64,000 nucleotides of DNA from Pseudomonadota bacterium (GCA_021324855.1 JAJPIG010000004.1:1-64000), one strand, 5' to 3'; positions 18,141 to 28,951 are shown, counted from the first letter of the stretch. Program-made: numbers and translations. The notes: generated from the letters alone by a model not told the origin.

Positions 18141-19892
18141 ATGCTGTTCGTTTCGCATAACCTGCTCGAAGATCTTGGCCTGGTGCTGTGCGTCGCCGCA
18201 GTGACCAGCGTGGTGTTTCAGGTCATCCGACAACCCGTGGTGGTCGGCTATCTGGTCGCTGGGATGGTCGTCGGGCCGCATGTGCCGATTCCGCTGCTGG
18301 CCGACAGCGCGCGCATTCAGATGCTCTCCGAGCTTGGCGTCATCCTGCTGATGTTCGCGCTGGGACTCGAGTTTAGTCTGCGCAAATTGCTGCGGCTCGG
18401 TCCGACCGCGAGTTTCGTCACCGCGCTTCAGGTTGGATTGATGATCTGGCTCGGCTTCATCGTAGGGCGCGCAATGGGATGGACGCCGATCGAGAGCATC
18501 TTCGTGGGTGCGGTGATATCGATTTCGAGCACCACGATAATTGCGCGCGCGCTCGCCGAGCGGCCGGTCGGCCCTGAAGTGAGGGAACTGGTATTCGGAG
18601 TGGCGCTGGCCGAGGACCTCGCAGCCGTGATGCTGCTGGCGATCTTGACCGCGGTCGCATCGGGGGTCGGCCTTTCGGCGCGTATGATGGCCGCGACGGC
18701 CGGGCGGCTCGCGCTGTTTCTGATCGCATTGATCGGCGGCGGGATGGTGATAGTGCCGCGGCTGATGCGCCGGATTGTAGCGCTGGATCAGGCGGAGACG
18801 ACGCTGGTCGCGAGTGTCGGTATCTGCTTTGCCTTTGCGGTCGTCGCTGAGCGCACCGGTTACTCGGTTGCCCTCGGCGCATTCCTGGCCGGCTCGCTGG
18901 TCGCGGAATCGGGCGCGGTGGAGATAATAGGCAGACTCGTCGATCCGGTGCGTGACCTGTTCGCGGCGATTTTTTTTGTCTCAGTCGGGATGATGATCGA
19001 CCCCGCGCAAATCGCTGCGCACTGGTTCTCGCTAGCCGTTCTGACAATCGTCGTGATCGCGGGCAAGGTAGCAGGTGTCTCGATCGCAGCGATGCTTTCG
19101 GGCATTTCGGTCTCCACCGCGGTGCAGGCCGGACTGTGTCTCGCGCAGATCGGCGAATTTTCGTTCATCATCGCCGGCGTCGGCACGGGCTCTCATGCGA
19201 CGCGCGACTTTCTGTACACGCTGGCGGTCGCCGTCTCGGCCATCACCACCTTTCTCACGCCGTTTCTGATCCGCGCCTCGGAGCCGCTCGCAGAGTTTCT
19301 CGCCCGCCACGAGCCGCGATCGCTGCTGCCGTTGCGCACGATGTATGACGGCGTGATGACGCGCGCGCGGAGCGTACGTCTGGCGCGCAGCGAAATCGGG
19401 CTGGCGAGCACGATGCTGGGGGCGGCTGGATGCGCGATCGCGGCGATATTGATCCTGAATGAGGCCGATCCGCTGGACCTGACCGGTTCGGTAGTGCGTT
19501 TCACCGGGCTTTCTTACTTTCGCGCCGGTCTACTTGTCGATGTCGGCGCGCTGGTGGCCTGTCTTCCGTTCGCCATCGCGATGTATACCGCGGCCGGCAA
19601 GCTGGCTGATTCAATCGCGCGCCGCGCGATGACTCCCGGCGCGGTCAAAACGGAAACTTTGAGGGCGATAGTCGCCGTCATCCGCGCGACCTTGCTGCTG
19701 GTTGTGGTGATGCCTATCCTGGCGCTGGTGCAGCCGTTCGTTGAGCCGCTCGAAGGCATTGGTGCGATGATTATCGGCATGGTTTGGATGAGTATCGTGA
19801 TTTGGCGGGCCGCGCGGGCGGTTCGGGGGCAACTTGGCGAAATCGGTACGCTCCTCAGCGGCGGCGGAGTTTCCGCTGCACCGGAGCAATAG
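18141..19892 (+). CDS. Monovalent cation:proton antiporter, Kef/CPA2 type
   Basis: 583 aa; LEDLGLVLCVAAVTSVVFQVIRQPVVVGYLVAGMVVGPHVP, ELGVILLMFALGLEFSLRKL; C-terminal extra TM helices. Confidence 0.9.
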   Translation: MLFVSHNLLEDLGLVLCVAAVTSVVFQVIRQPVVVGYLVAGMVVGPHVPIPLLADSARIQMLSELGVILLMFALGLEFSLRKLLRLGPTASFVTALQVGLMIWLGFIVGRAMGWTPIESIFVGAVISISSTTIIARALAERPVGPEVRELVFGVALAEDLAAVMLLAILTAVASGVGLSARMMAATAGRLALFLIALIGGGMVIVPRLMRRIVALDQAETTLVASVGICFAFAVVAERTGYSVALGAFLAGSLVAESGAVEIIGRLVDPVRDLFAAIFFVSVGMMIDPAQIAAHWFSLAVLTIVVIAGKVAGVSIAAMLSGISVSTAVQAGLCLAQIGEFSFIIAGVGTGSHATRDFLYTLAVAVSAITTFLTPFLIRASEPLAEFLARHEPRSLLPLRTMYDGVMTRARSVRLARSEIGLASTMLGAAGCAIAAILILNEADPLDLTGSVVRFTGLSYFRAGLLVDVGALVACLPFAIAMYTAAGKLADSIARRAMTPGAVKTETLRAIVAVIRATLLLVVVMPILALVQPFVEPLEGIGAMIIGMVWMSIVIWRAARAVRGQLGEIGTLLSGGGVSAAPEQ

Positions 19893-20023
19893 TCGAATAT
19901 CCTCGCTCATTCGCGCAGCGGCGCTTTGTGCGGTTGTCCTGCACACACGAAAATGTCAGGTTTTAGTTTGCTTGTGTCACTGACTATTTCGCTGCGAACA
20001 ACGTAAACCCTGAGGCTCTATCA

Positions 20024-21217
20024 ATGCCGCATCATCCAGCTTCCAAGGCTTTAAGCCGCTTTACCGTGCTCGATCTGAGCCGGGTGCGTGCGGGTCCGAC
20101 CGCGGTCCGCCAGTTGGCGGATTGGGGCGCGAATGTAATCAAAATCGAATTGCCGGCGGAGTTGGATGAGCGCGAAGGAATGGGCGGTCCGCGGCATGGC
20201 TCCGATTTTCAGAATTTGCATCGCAACAAGCGCAGCATGACGCTCAATCTCAAGGAGCCGCGGGGCCGCGAATTGCTGCTCAAGATGGCTGCGAAGGCCG
20301 ATGTGGTAGTCGAGAATTTCCGGCCGGATGTGAAGCGGCGACTGGGTATCGACTATCCAGCTTTGCGCGCCGTGAATCGCGGGATCATTCTTGCGAGTAT
20401 ATCAGGTTTCGGACAGGACGGACCGTACCGCGATCGTCCGGGTTTCGATCAGGTGGCGCAGGGGATGGGCGGCCTGATGTCGGTCACCGGAATCCCGGGG
20501 CAGGGACCCGTGCGCGCCGGCATCCCGATCGCGGATCTCACGGCGGGAATATTCTGTGCTTACGGAATACTTGTCGCATTGCTCGAACGTGAGCAATCGG
20601 GCGAGGGTCAGTGGCTACATACGTCACTCCTGCAGGCGCAAATTTTCATGCTCGATTTTCAAGCTGCTCGCTGGCTAGTCGAACATGAGATTGCGGGCCA
20701 GGCCGGAAATAATCATCCGACCAGCATTCCGACCGGGGTCTATCCCACGGCGGACGGCAATATCAACATCGCCGCGAGCGGACAGAAGATGTGGGAAAAA
20801 CTTGTCGCGGTGCTCGAAGCGCCCGAGCTGCTGGAAAATCCCGACTATGCAACCGCCGCGAAGCGTTCGGCAAATCGCGATAGACTCAATCGCGAGCTTT
20901 CCGAAAAGACGCGCACCAGGACCAGCGCTGAATGGGTCGAAGTTCTGAATAAAGCGGGAGTGCCGTGTGGTCCGATCTATACAATTGATCAGACTTTCGC
21001 CGATCCGCAGGTCCGCCATCTTGGAATTGCACAGTCGGTCGAGTCGCGAGCGCTGGGCAGAATCGAGCTGGTCGGCCAGCCGATAATGATGTCGCGAACG
21101 CCGAGCGCGCTGGTCGAGCCGCCGCCTGAGCGCGGTGAGCATACTGATGAAATACTTTCCGAATTGGGTTTTGATCAAGCTGCGATCGCGAAGCTTCATC
21201 GCGACAAAATAGTCTGA
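20024..21217 (+). CDS. CaiB/BaiF family III CoA-transferase
   Basis: VLDLSRVRAGPTAVRQLADWGANVIKIELP...NLHRNKRSMTLNLKEPRGRELLLKM...VVVENFRPDVKRRLGIDY. Confidence 0.93.
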   Translation: MPHHPASKALSRFTVLDLSRVRAGPTAVRQLADWGANVIKIELPAELDEREGMGGPRHGSDFQNLHRNKRSMTLNLKEPRGRELLLKMAAKADVVVENFRPDVKRRLGIDYPALRAVNRGIILASISGFGQDGPYRDRPGFDQVAQGMGGLMSVTGIPGQGPVRAGIPIADLTAGIFCAYGILVALLEREQSGEGQWLHTSLLQAQIFMLDFQAARWLVEHEIAGQAGNNHPTSIPTGVYPTADGNINIAASGQKMWEKLVAVLEAPELLENPDYATAAKRSANRDRLNRELSEKTRTRTSAEWVEVLNKAGVPCGPIYTIDQTFADPQVRHLGIAQSVESRALGRIELVGQPIMMSRTPSALVEPPPERGEHTDEILSELGFDQAAIAKLHRDKIV

Positions 21218-21416
21218 GCAACGCGATATCAGTAAACAAACTATCTTAACGGCGGCGTCGTCGGAATTTAGCTTTCGACCCCGGCTGCCGGTGCAGCATT
21301 ATCTACATAGTCCAAGTCGGGCGAGACGGGTTGCCCCTCCATATTTATTTCGATATAGGTGGTTTTCGTTGAATGGGAAGGCGAAACTGACCTTTCGAAA
21401 GGAAAAAATAGTTGAA

Positions 21417-21812
21417 ATGCCCCGTAGTGCACAGAACAATTTTGCTTCGGCTTTCGGTCGGCTTCAGAAGCAAGCGCGCGGATTACTTGTCGCCCTGCGC
21501 GGTCAGATTCGCGCTACCGAAAGTGAGATTGCGCGACTGAAGAAAGAGGAAGCCAAGCTGATGAGCCTGGCGGGGGAAGCGGCGCGCAACGGCGCGACCG
21601 TGGCCGGACGCGGCCGCCCTCGCAAAGGCGGACGCATCAACTGGGGCACCGTTCTGCAGCGGATGCCTAGGCAGTTTAAAGCCTCTCACGTTCGTAGCGT
21701 CCGCGGCCTGAAGGACAAGCGCTCATCAGAGATTTTTGCAGCGATCACGCGCTGGATCGATGCCGGCGCGGTGAAGCGGCGCGAGCGCGGAGTATACGAG
21801 CGGGTTAAATAG
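21417..21812 (+). CDS. Small basic coiled-coil protein with AT-hook-like motif
   Basis: Start at ATG 21417 (MPRSAQNNF...); QIRATESEIARLKKEEAKLMSLAGEAARN then AGRGRPRKGGR; C-terminal winged-helix-like RSVRGLKDKRSSEIFAAITRWIDAGAVKRRERGVYERVK. Confidence 0.6.
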   Translation: MPRSAQNNFASAFGRLQKQARGLLVALRGQIRATESEIARLKKEEAKLMSLAGEAARNGATVAGRGRPRKGGRINWGTVLQRMPRQFKASHVRSVRGLKDKRSSEIFAAITRWIDAGAVKRRERGVYERVK

Positions 21813-21882
21813 GCTGAATTCTCGATCCCGATCATCATTTCTTCGCGAACGAACCTCGTACAAGTAGTGGATAGATAGCTGA

Positions 21883-22665
21883 ATGCCGTTCGCAAAAGTC
21901 AACGGAATCGAACTTTACTACGAAGAGTACGGCGAAGGTCATGCTCTGGTGTTCGCCCACGGCGCGGGCGGAAATCATCTAAGCTGGTGGCAGCAGGTGC
22001 CGGTATTCGCCATGAATTTCCGGTGCATTACCTTCGATCATCGCGGCTTCGGCTTTTCGCGCGAACTGCCCGACGGTCCGGGACCAAAGGCATTCGCGGA
22101 AGATCTGGTGGGACTGCTCGATCATCTGAAGATCGAGCGCGCTGCGCTGGTAGCACAATCGATGGGCGGATGGACCTCGCTGGGCTTTGCGAACATCAGG
22201 CCAGAACGGGTGACGGCGCTCGCGCTGTGCGACACGATGGCGGGCGTTGACGATCCCGAAGTAGTTGAAGAGATGAAACTGCACGGGGCGCCGCGCGGCG
22301 GTCTCGCCGAGGTGTTGACGCGAGTGTACGCCGAGGATTATCCGAATCGCGAACCGCTCAAAGCGTTTCTCTATCGGCAGATCTCAGCTCTCAATCATCA
22401 TGTTCCGCCCGGTCTCGTGCCCGCGATGATGAACCTCAGGTTCAGCGTCGCTCCGGTCGTGACGCGCCGAATCCCCACGATGGTGCTGGTCGGCGAGCAG
22501 GATGCACTTACCACGCCGCACCTGATGGAACTAATCGCACGCCGAATCCCGCATTCGAGATTCGTCAAGGTTCCGGGTGCGGGACATTCGGTATATTTTG
22601 AACGGCCGGACGAGTTCAATCGCGCGCTGACGGATTTCCTGCGTGCGGCTGGTGTTAATCGATAG
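21883..22665 (+). CDS. Alpha/beta fold hydrolase
   Basis: LVFAHGAGGNHLSWW, ITFDHRGFGFSREL, AALVAQSMGGWTSLGFA, PGAGHSVYFERPDEF. Confidence 0.93.
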   Translation: MPFAKVNGIELYYEEYGEGHALVFAHGAGGNHLSWWQQVPVFAMNFRCITFDHRGFGFSRELPDGPGPKAFAEDLVGLLDHLKIERAALVAQSMGGWTSLGFANIRPERVTALALCDTMAGVDDPEVVEEMKLHGAPRGGLAEVLTRVYAEDYPNREPLKAFLYRQISALNHHVPPGLVPAMMNLRFSVAPVVTRRIPTMVLVGEQDALTTPHLMELIARRIPHSRFVKVPGAGHSVYFERPDEFNRALTDFLRAAGVNR

Positions 22666-22725
22666 GTTCGTGAAACGCACTCTCCCAAAACTGGGGCGGT
22701 CGTAAAGTTTATTCAAAGTATTTCA

Positions 22726-22764
22726 TTTTGCATCGTCACGATGCGGCAATTTGCATCGATGGCC
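22726..22764 (+). promoter_or_regulatory. Candidate upstream activator site for kdp: perfect dyad plus repeated half-site
   Basis: GCATCG-TCA-CGATGC (22730-22744), and TTTGCATCG at 22727 and again at 22750 (23-bp spacing), the second inside palindromic CATCGATG. Confidence 0.4.
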
Positions 22765-22807
22765 GTACCGTCCCGCTAAAAACCTAGCATCTCGCCGATC
22801 TTCCGCC

Positions 22808-22823
22808 GGGCACATTCGGTGCT
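22808..22823 (+). promoter_or_regulatory. Candidate sigma-54 (-24/-12) promoter upstream of kdpF
   Basis: GGGCACATTCGGTGCT against TGGCACGNNNNTTGCW: invariant GG-N10-GC present, three mismatches elsewhere; cognate-type NtrC regulator encoded in the same locus. Confidence 0.4.
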
Positions 22824-22835
22824 TTCTTCCCACCT

Positions 22836-22919
22836 GTGTTCGATGCCGTTTTTATCGTGTCAACGTTAATCTTTTTCGGCATTGCCCTGGCCTACGTCTG
22901 GGGGTGCACGCGGCTATGA
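22836..22919 (+). CDS. Unlisted 27-aa single-TM microprotein upstream of and overlapping kdpF
   Basis: GTG start; V(M)FDAVFIVSTLIFFGIALAYVWGCTRL*; its TGA overlaps the kdpF ATG as ATGA. Confidence 0.45.
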   Translation: MFDAVFIVSTLIFFGIALAYVWGCTRL

Positions 22920-23008
22920 CGACCTGGCAATTGATTATGGGCTCGGTAATGGCCGTCGGGCTGACGGCCTACTTGGTCTATGCGATGTTGCGGCCCGAGA
23001 AATTCTAG
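22916..23008 (+). CDS. kdpF: K+-transporting ATPase subunit F
   Basis: MTTWQLIMGSVMAVGLTAYLVYAMLRPEKF, classic KdpF ending in LLRPEKF-type motif; internal start of ORF 22751..23008. Confidence 0.92.
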   Translation: MTTWQLIMGSVMAVGLTAYLVYAMLRPEKF

Positions 23009-23012
23009 GGGC

Positions 23013-24743
23013 GTGCACTTGAGCAACGGGCTTATTCAAGTTGGCTTGTTTTCCGTTTTAGTCACCGCGGTGAGCGTACCGCTTGGGCTTTACATGGCGC
23101 GCGTATTCACGGATCGGAGGACATTTCTCGATCCAATACTGCGGCCATTGGAGCGCGCGATCTATCGAGTCTGTGGCGTCAATCCCGGTAGCGAACAAAG
23201 CTGGGTTCAATACGCAGTATCGATGCTGTTGTTCAGTGCGGTCGGGATGCTGCTGCTCTATGGAATGGAGCGGCTGCAATGGTTTCTGCCGCTCAACCCG
23301 CAGAAATTCGGCGGGGTCGCCCCGGATTTGGCATTCAACACCGCCGCCAGCTTCACCACGAATACCAACTGGCAGGCATACGCCGGCGAGTCTACGATGA
23401 GCTATTTCACACAAATGGCCGGGCTCGCGTTTCACAATTTCGTCTCGGCTGCCTCCGGGATCGCAGTCGCGATAGCGGTTATTCGCGGCCTTGTTAGACG
23501 CGCTGCTCAGACGATCGGAAACTTCTGGGTCGATCTCACCCGCGCGACGCTCTGGGTGTTGCTTCCGATCAGCGTCATCGGCGCATTGGTGCTCGTATGG
23601 CAGGGCGTGCCCGACAATTTCAGCGCTTATACGCAGGTAAAGACGGTCGAAGGGACGACACAAACCATCGCCCAAGGACCGGTTGCATCGCAGGAGATCA
23701 TCAAGGAACTGGGCACCAACGGCGGCGGATTTTTCAATGCCAACTCGTCGCATCCATATGAAAATCCTACGCCGCTTACGAACCTGATCGAATTAGTCGC
23801 AATCTTCGCGATCGGCGCCGGCCTGACGCATACGTTCGGCGAAATGGCCGGCGATCGACGCCAGGGATGGGCGCTGTTCGCAACGATGGCGATCCTGTTC
23901 CTCGTCGGGGCCGGGTCGGCGATATGGGCCGAGCAGCGCGGCAATCCGCAGTTCGCCGCGATGGGCATCGATCAGCGTGAAAGTGCTGGGCAAAGCGGCG
24001 GTAACATGGAAGGCAAGGAGGTCCGTTTCGGGATCGTCGACTCGGCGCTTTTCGCCACCGTCACGACTGATACCTCGTGCGGCGCCGTGAACTCGATGCA
24101 TGACAGCTACACGCCGCTCGGCGGCCTGGTGCCGCTGGTCAACATGCAAATCGGCGAGATCACCTTTGGCGGCGCCGGTTCGGGACTCTACGGGATGCTG
24201 GTGATGGCGATACTGGCGGTGTTCATCGCGGGCCTGATGGTCGGACGCACGCCTGAGTACCTCGGCAAGAAGATCGAGGGGCGCGAGATGAAGCTCGCGA
24301 TGCTTTTTATCCTGATCTTTCCCGCCGTGATTCTGGTTCCGGCCGGAATTGCAGTGGTGACCAAAGCCGGCCTCGCCGGGATCACGAACCCCGGTCCGCA
24401 TGGATTGTCGCAGATTCTCTATGCCTACACGGAAGCATCGGCGAACAACGGTTCGGCATTCGCCGGCCTCAACGCCAACACGCTCTTTTACAACTCGACG
24501 CTCGCGGTCGTGATGCTCTTCGGCCGGTTCTTGATGAAGGTGCCGGTGCTGGCGCTCGCCGGCTCGCTGGCGGTCAAGAAGTCTGTGCCGCCGAGCGCCG
24601 GGACCTTTCCGACCGACGGCGCAATCTTCGTCATCTTGCTAGTCGGCGTGATCTTGATCGTCGCAGCGCTGACGTTCTTTCCGGCTGACGCATTGGGACC
24701 GATCGTCGAACATCTCGTGATGATTCACGGCAAGCTCTACTAG
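23013..24743 (+). CDS. kdpA: K+-transporting ATPase subunit A
   Basis: GTG (23013) or TTG (23019) start; [95 protein letters not shown]. Confidence 0.97.
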   Translation: MHLSNGLIQVGLFSVLVTAVSVPLGLYMARVFTDRRTFLDPILRPLERAIYRVCGVNPGSEQSWVQYAVSMLLFSAVGMLLLYGMERLQWFLPLNPQKFGGVAPDLAFNTAASFTTNTNWQAYAGESTMSYFTQMAGLAFHNFVSAASGIAVAIAVIRGLVRRAAQTIGNFWVDLTRATLWVLLPISVIGALVLVWQGVPDNFSAYTQVKTVEGTTQTIAQGPVASQEIIKELGTNGGGFFNANSSHPYENPTPLTNLIELVAIFAIGAGLTHTFGEMAGDRRQGWALFATMAILFLVGAGSAIWAEQRGNPQFAAMGIDQRESAGQSGGNMEGKEVRFGIVDSALFATVTTDTSCGAVNSMHDSYTPLGGLVPLVNMQIGEITFGGAGSGLYGMLVMAILAVFIAGLMVGRTPEYLGKKIEGREMKLAMLFILIFPAVILVPAGIAVVTKAGLAGITNPGPHGLSQILYAYTEASANNGSAFAGLNANTLFYNSTLAVVMLFGRFLMKVPVLALAGSLAVKKSVPPSAGTFPTDGAIFVILLVGVILIVAALTFFPADALGPIVEHLVMIHGKLY

Positions 24744-24747
24744 GAGA

Positions 24748-26802
24748 ATGGGGTGGATTTCGATGGCTGAGCGGAAGGCGACCGCGCTGTGGGAACCGAC
24801 TATCGTGCGCGGCGCGCTAAGCGACGCGTTGTACAAGTTTGATCCTCGCGTTCAGGTCAGAAACCCGGTGATGTTCGTCGTTGAGGTGGCCGCCCTCGCA
24901 GTGACGATCATCCTGGTTCACGATTTCTTCGAGGGGCATTCCACGCTGGCCGGTTTTGAGTTGCAGATCGCCCTGTGGCTGTGGTTCACCGTCGGCTTCG
25001 CGAATTTCGCGGAGGCGATGGCGGAAGGGCGGGGCAAAGCGCAAGCCGACAATTTGCGCCGGACCCGCACCGAGACCCAGGCGAGGCAGCTAAAGGAAAA
25101 TCAGGAGATCATGGTGCCGGCTACATCGCTGCGCCGCGATGATGTCGTGCTCGTTAAAGCCGGTGAAGTGATTCCGGGCGACGGTGAGGTAATCGAAGGG
25201 GTCGCCGCGGTCAACGAAGCTGCGATTACCGGCGAATCCGCGCCGGTCATCCGGGAGAGTGGCGGCGACAGGAGCGCGGTCACCGGCGGCACCACGGTCA
25301 TCTCGGACTGGATCAAGGTGCGCATTACGGCGAACCCCGGCGAGACGTTCCTCGATCGGATGATCAGCCTGGTCGAAGGAGCGCATCGTCAGCGCACGCC
25401 GAATGAGATCGCGCTCAGCATCCTGCTCGCGGGCCTCACGATCATTTTCATGCTGGTCTGCGTGAGTCTTTATCCTTTCGCGCTTTACGGCGGCACAGCG
25501 CTCTCGCTGCCGGTGCTCGTAGCGCTTCTGGTCTGCCTCATTCCGACCACGATCGGCGGTCTGCTGTCAGCAATCGGCATAGCCGGGATGGATCGCCTGG
25601 TGCAGCACAACGTGCTCGCGATGTCAGGGCGGGCGGTCGAAGCTGCGGGCGACGTCGACACGCTGCTGCTCGACAAGACCGGAACCATCACGCTTGGAAA
25701 TCGGATGGCGACCGAATTCATCCCGGTGCTCGATGTACGCGCTGAGGACCTGGCGGACGCAGCGCAACTTGCGTCGCTCGCCGACGAGACTCCCGAAGGC
25801 CGCTCGATCGTGGTGCTTGCGAAAAACCAATATAACCTGCGCGGCCGCGAACTGGCGGAGCGCGATGCGCGGTTTATCCCGTTTTCAGCCCAGACGCGGA
25901 TGAGCGGCGTCGATATCGGAACGCGCCGGATTCGCAAGGGCGCGGCCGATCAGATCGTCAAGTTCGCGCGCGACAACGGAGCCACGATTCCGGAGGAGCT
26001 CGAGGGGATCGTCGAGCGGATCGCGCGGAACGGCGGGACTCCGCTGGTAGTTGCCGATGAGGCGCGAATCTACGGCGTCATTCATCTTAAGGACATTATC
26101 AAGGAGGGCATCAGAGAGCGTTTCGCGCGATTGCGCGCGATGGGGATGCGCACGGTGATGATCACGGGCGACAATCCGCTCACCGCCGCCGCGATCGCTC
26201 ACGAATCAGGCGTCGATGACTTCCGCGCCGAAGCGACGCCGGAGACCAAGCTTCGTCTGATTCGCGAGGAGCAGGCGCAAGGCAAGCTGGTCGCGATGAT
26301 CGGCGACGGCACCAACGACGCGCCGGCGCTGGCGCAGGCTGATGTCGGAATCGCGATGAACGCCGGGACGCAGGCGGCGCGCGAGGCCGGCAACATGGTC
26401 GATCTCGATTCGAATCCGACCAAGATCATGGAGGTGGTTGAGATCGGAAAACAGCTTTTGATCACGCGCGGGGCGTTGACCACATTCTCGATCGCGAACG
26501 ATGTCGCGAAGTACTTCGCCATTATTCCGGCGATGTTTGTAGTTGAATATCCTGAGCTGCAGTCGCTCAATGTAATGCATCTGGCGACGCCGCAGAGCGC
26601 GATCCTGTCGGCAGTCATCTTCAACGCCCTGATTATCATCGCGCTCATCCCGCTTGCGCTGCGCGGCGTGCAGTATCGGCCGCTCGGCGCGGCCGCGATC
26701 CTGAGCCGCAATCTGCTGCTCTACGGGCTCGGCGGCGTGATCGTGCCGTTTATCGGCATCAAGGCGATCGATCTCATCGTGGCAGCGCTACACATGGCGT
26801 GA
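24748..26802 (+). CDS. kdpB: K+-transporting P-type ATPase subunit B
   Basis: [102 protein letters not shown]. Confidence 0.98.
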   Translation: MGWISMAERKATALWEPTIVRGALSDALYKFDPRVQVRNPVMFVVEVAALAVTIILVHDFFEGHSTLAGFELQIALWLWFTVGFANFAEAMAEGRGKAQADNLRRTRTETQARQLKENQEIMVPATSLRRDDVVLVKAGEVIPGDGEVIEGVAAVNEAAITGESAPVIRESGGDRSAVTGGTTVISDWIKVRITANPGETFLDRMISLVEGAHRQRTPNEIALSILLAGLTIIFMLVCVSLYPFALYGGTALSLPVLVALLVCLIPTTIGGLLSAIGIAGMDRLVQHNVLAMSGRAVEAAGDVDTLLLDKTGTITLGNRMATEFIPVLDVRAEDLADAAQLASLADETPEGRSIVVLAKNQYNLRGRELAERDARFIPFSAQTRMSGVDIGTRRIRKGAADQIVKFARDNGATIPEELEGIVERIARNGGTPLVVADEARIYGVIHLKDIIKEGIRERFARLRAMGMRTVMITGDNPLTAAAIAHESGVDDFRAEATPETKLRLIREEQAQGKLVAMIGDGTNDAPALAQADVGIAMNAGTQAAREAGNMVDLDSNPTKIMEVVEIGKQLLITRGALTTFSIANDVAKYFAIIPAMFVVEYPELQSLNVMHLATPQSAILSAVIFNALIIIALIPLALRGVQYRPLGAAAILSRNLLLYGLGGVIVPFIGIKAIDLIVAALHMA

Positions 26803-26813
26803 GGGAAAAATCG

Positions 26814-27416
26814 ATGACGTTGTGGACGGCGATCAGGATGACCATAGTGTTGATGGTGCTGACCGGCATTGTCTATCCCCTCGCGATGGCCGGTCTTGCC
26901 AATCTGATTTTTCCGTATCAGGCGCAGGGCAGCCTGATTGTACGCGATGGCCGCGTGGTAGGGTCGGCGCTCATCGGACAGAATTTTTCGTCCGTGCGTT
27001 ATTTTCACGGGCGGCCGTCAGCCGCGGGCGACAAAGGCTACGATGCGTCTGCATCGAGCGGATCGAACCTGGGTCCGACCAACAAGACCCTGATCCAATC
27101 CGTGCGACAGCGGCTAAAGGACTTTCTCGAGAAGAACCCGGGCGTCTCGGCTTCGCAGGTGCCGGTCGATTTGGTCACGGCATCAGGCAGCGGGCTCGAT
27201 CCCGAAATCAGTCCGGCGGCTGCGAAGCTGCAGGTTGCGGGCGTCGCCAAGGCGCGCGGGCTGAGCGAGGATCAAGTCCGCGATTTGGTGCGCGCACACA
27301 CGCGGCGTCGATGGGCCGGCGTTTTCGGTGAACCGGGCGTCAATGTTCTCGAACTCAACCTAGCGCTCGATGATCTCAGCGCGACGCTCCGTGTGGGTAT
27401 GAAAACCTCTCCCTGA
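26814..27416 (+). CDS. kdpC: K+-transporting ATPase subunit C
   Basis: MTLWTAIRMTIVLMVLTGIVYPLAMAGLANLIFPYQAQGSLI, YFHGRPSAAGDKGYDASASSGSNLGPTNKTL; ORF can start at 26799. Confidence 0.97.
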   Translation: MTLWTAIRMTIVLMVLTGIVYPLAMAGLANLIFPYQAQGSLIVRDGRVVGSALIGQNFSSVRYFHGRPSAAGDKGYDASASSGSNLGPTNKTLIQSVRQRLKDFLEKNPGVSASQVPVDLVTASGSGLDPEISPAAAKLQVAGVAKARGLSEDQVRDLVRAHTRRRWAGVFGEPGVNVLELNLALDDLSATLRVGMKTSP

Positions 27417-27425
27417 GGCAACGAG

Positions 27426-27731
27426 ATGCTTCAATCGATTATCATCATGGTGGGCGCGGCGCTGCTCGAAACCGGCGGCGATGCGATGATTCGTCATGGG
27501 CTCACGCGCCAGTGGATTTATTTGATCATGGGAGCCGCCAGCCTCGTCGTCTATGGCGTCCTGGTGAACCAGGGCGCACTCGATTTCAGCCGGCTGATGG
27601 GTTGCTACATCGCGATCTTCTTCATCGTCTCGCAGATCGTCGCATACGCGTTCTTCGCTCAGATTCCGGGGGTTCGAACCGTAATTGGTGGTCTGCTGAT
27701 AATCGTTGGTGGGCTGACGGTCCTGACCTGA
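27426..27731 (+). CDS. Small four-TM membrane protein (SMR/YnfA-like architecture) inside the kdp operon
   Basis: 101 aa, four hydrophobic segments: MLQSIIIMVGAALLETGGDAMIRHGLTRQWIYLIMGAASLVVYGVL...GGLLIIVGGLTVLT; 9 nt after kdpC. Confidence 0.75.
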   Translation: MLQSIIIMVGAALLETGGDAMIRHGLTRQWIYLIMGAASLVVYGVLVNQGALDFSRLMGCYIAIFFIVSQIVAYAFFAQIPGVRTVIGGLLIIVGGLTVLT

Positions 27732-27796
27732 ACCCGCTATCGCGCGCGGGTGGCTTGTGACACAAGATCAAGCCAGGAGGCCCTGCCAGGCAACGC

Positions 27797-28951
27797 ATGA
27801 CTGAGGAGGAGCGGAAGGATCCGGAAGCATTTCTCGGCCTTACACAACAGGCGCAGAAAGGGCGTCTGAAGGTCTACCTCGGCAGCGCTGCGGGCGTGGG
27901 TAAGACCTACCGGATGCTGGAAGAAGCGCACCAGCTACGCGAGCATGGGCACGATGTGGTGCTCGGCCTTGTCGAAACTCACAATCGCGCAGAGACGGCT
28001 GCCCGGATCGGCGACCTGGAAATTGTCCCGTTGCGCAAGATTCCTTATCGGGGCGTGGTGCTCGAAGAGATGGACGTCGAGGCGATCCTCGCGCGCAAAC
28101 CCGAATACGCGGTGGTCGACGAGCTCGCGCATACTAACGTTCCCGGTTCGAAGCACAACAAGCGGTACCAGGATGTCGAAGATCTGATCGCCAACGGCAT
28201 CAATGTAATTACCGCGCTCAACATTCAGCACCTCGAAAGTCTCAACCAGATGGTGCGGCGCATCACCGGGGTTGAGATTCGCGAGACCGTTCCCGATACG
28301 TTTCTCAGCCGGGCCGATCATGTCGTCACGGTTGACATCTCGGTCGACGAGCTGCGACAGCGGCTCCGGGAGGGCAGGATCTATCCGCCCGATCAAATCG
28401 AGCAGGCGCTCAAGAATTTTTTTCGCTCCAGCAATCTCGCATCGCTCCGCGAGCTGGCGCTGCGCGAAGTGGCGCGCGATCAGAGCCGGCAGCGCGAGGA
28501 GCTGGAATCCCTCAAGCGCGAGCGGGGCCGGCGTACCGCGGTCACCGAGCGCGTGATGGTCTGCCTGTCATCCAATCCTCACGGCACGAAAGCGCTGCTG
28601 CGCAAAGCGGCACGCGCGGCGGTCCACCGCAACGCCGACTGGTACGCGGTGCACGTCGAGACTCCATCCGAATCGATGCAGAAAATCAGTACGGCTGATT
28701 TCCGCGCCCTGCTCGATAACATAAATCTCGCTGCCGACATGGGCGCCGAGGTGGTCTGGCTCAAGGGGGAGGATGTGGTCAAAGCGCTGCTCGACTTCGC
28801 GCAGGACCGCAGGGTCACCCTGATGGTGATCGGGCGCACTCGGCCCGGCGCGTGGCGATGGCTGCTGCGCCGCTCCGTGACTTCGAAGTTGCTTGCGCAG
28901 GCGCGCGATTTTGATATCGAGGTCGCCGCGCAGGAGACTGACGAGGCCTAG
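27797..28951 (+). CDS. Truncated KdpD: N-terminal sensor domain + universal stress protein domain, no kinase
   Basis: GRLKVYLGSAAGVGKTYRMLEEAHQL (Walker A), VDELAHTNVPGSKHNKRYQDVEDLIANGINVITALNIQHLESLN; ends after USP region, 384 aa. Confidence 0.93.
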   Translation: MTEEERKDPEAFLGLTQQAQKGRLKVYLGSAAGVGKTYRMLEEAHQLREHGHDVVLGLVETHNRAETAARIGDLEIVPLRKIPYRGVVLEEMDVEAILARKPEYAVVDELAHTNVPGSKHNKRYQDVEDLIANGINVITALNIQHLESLNQMVRRITGVEIRETVPDTFLSRADHVVTVDISVDELRQRLREGRIYPPDQIEQALKNFFRSSNLASLRELALREVARDQSRQREELESLKRERGRRTAVTERVMVCLSSNPHGTKALLRKAARAAVHRNADWYAVHVETPSESMQKISTADFRALLDNINLAADMGAEVVWLKGEDVVKALLDFAQDRRVTLMVIGRTRPGAWRWLLRRSVTSKLLAQARDFDIEVAAQETDEA

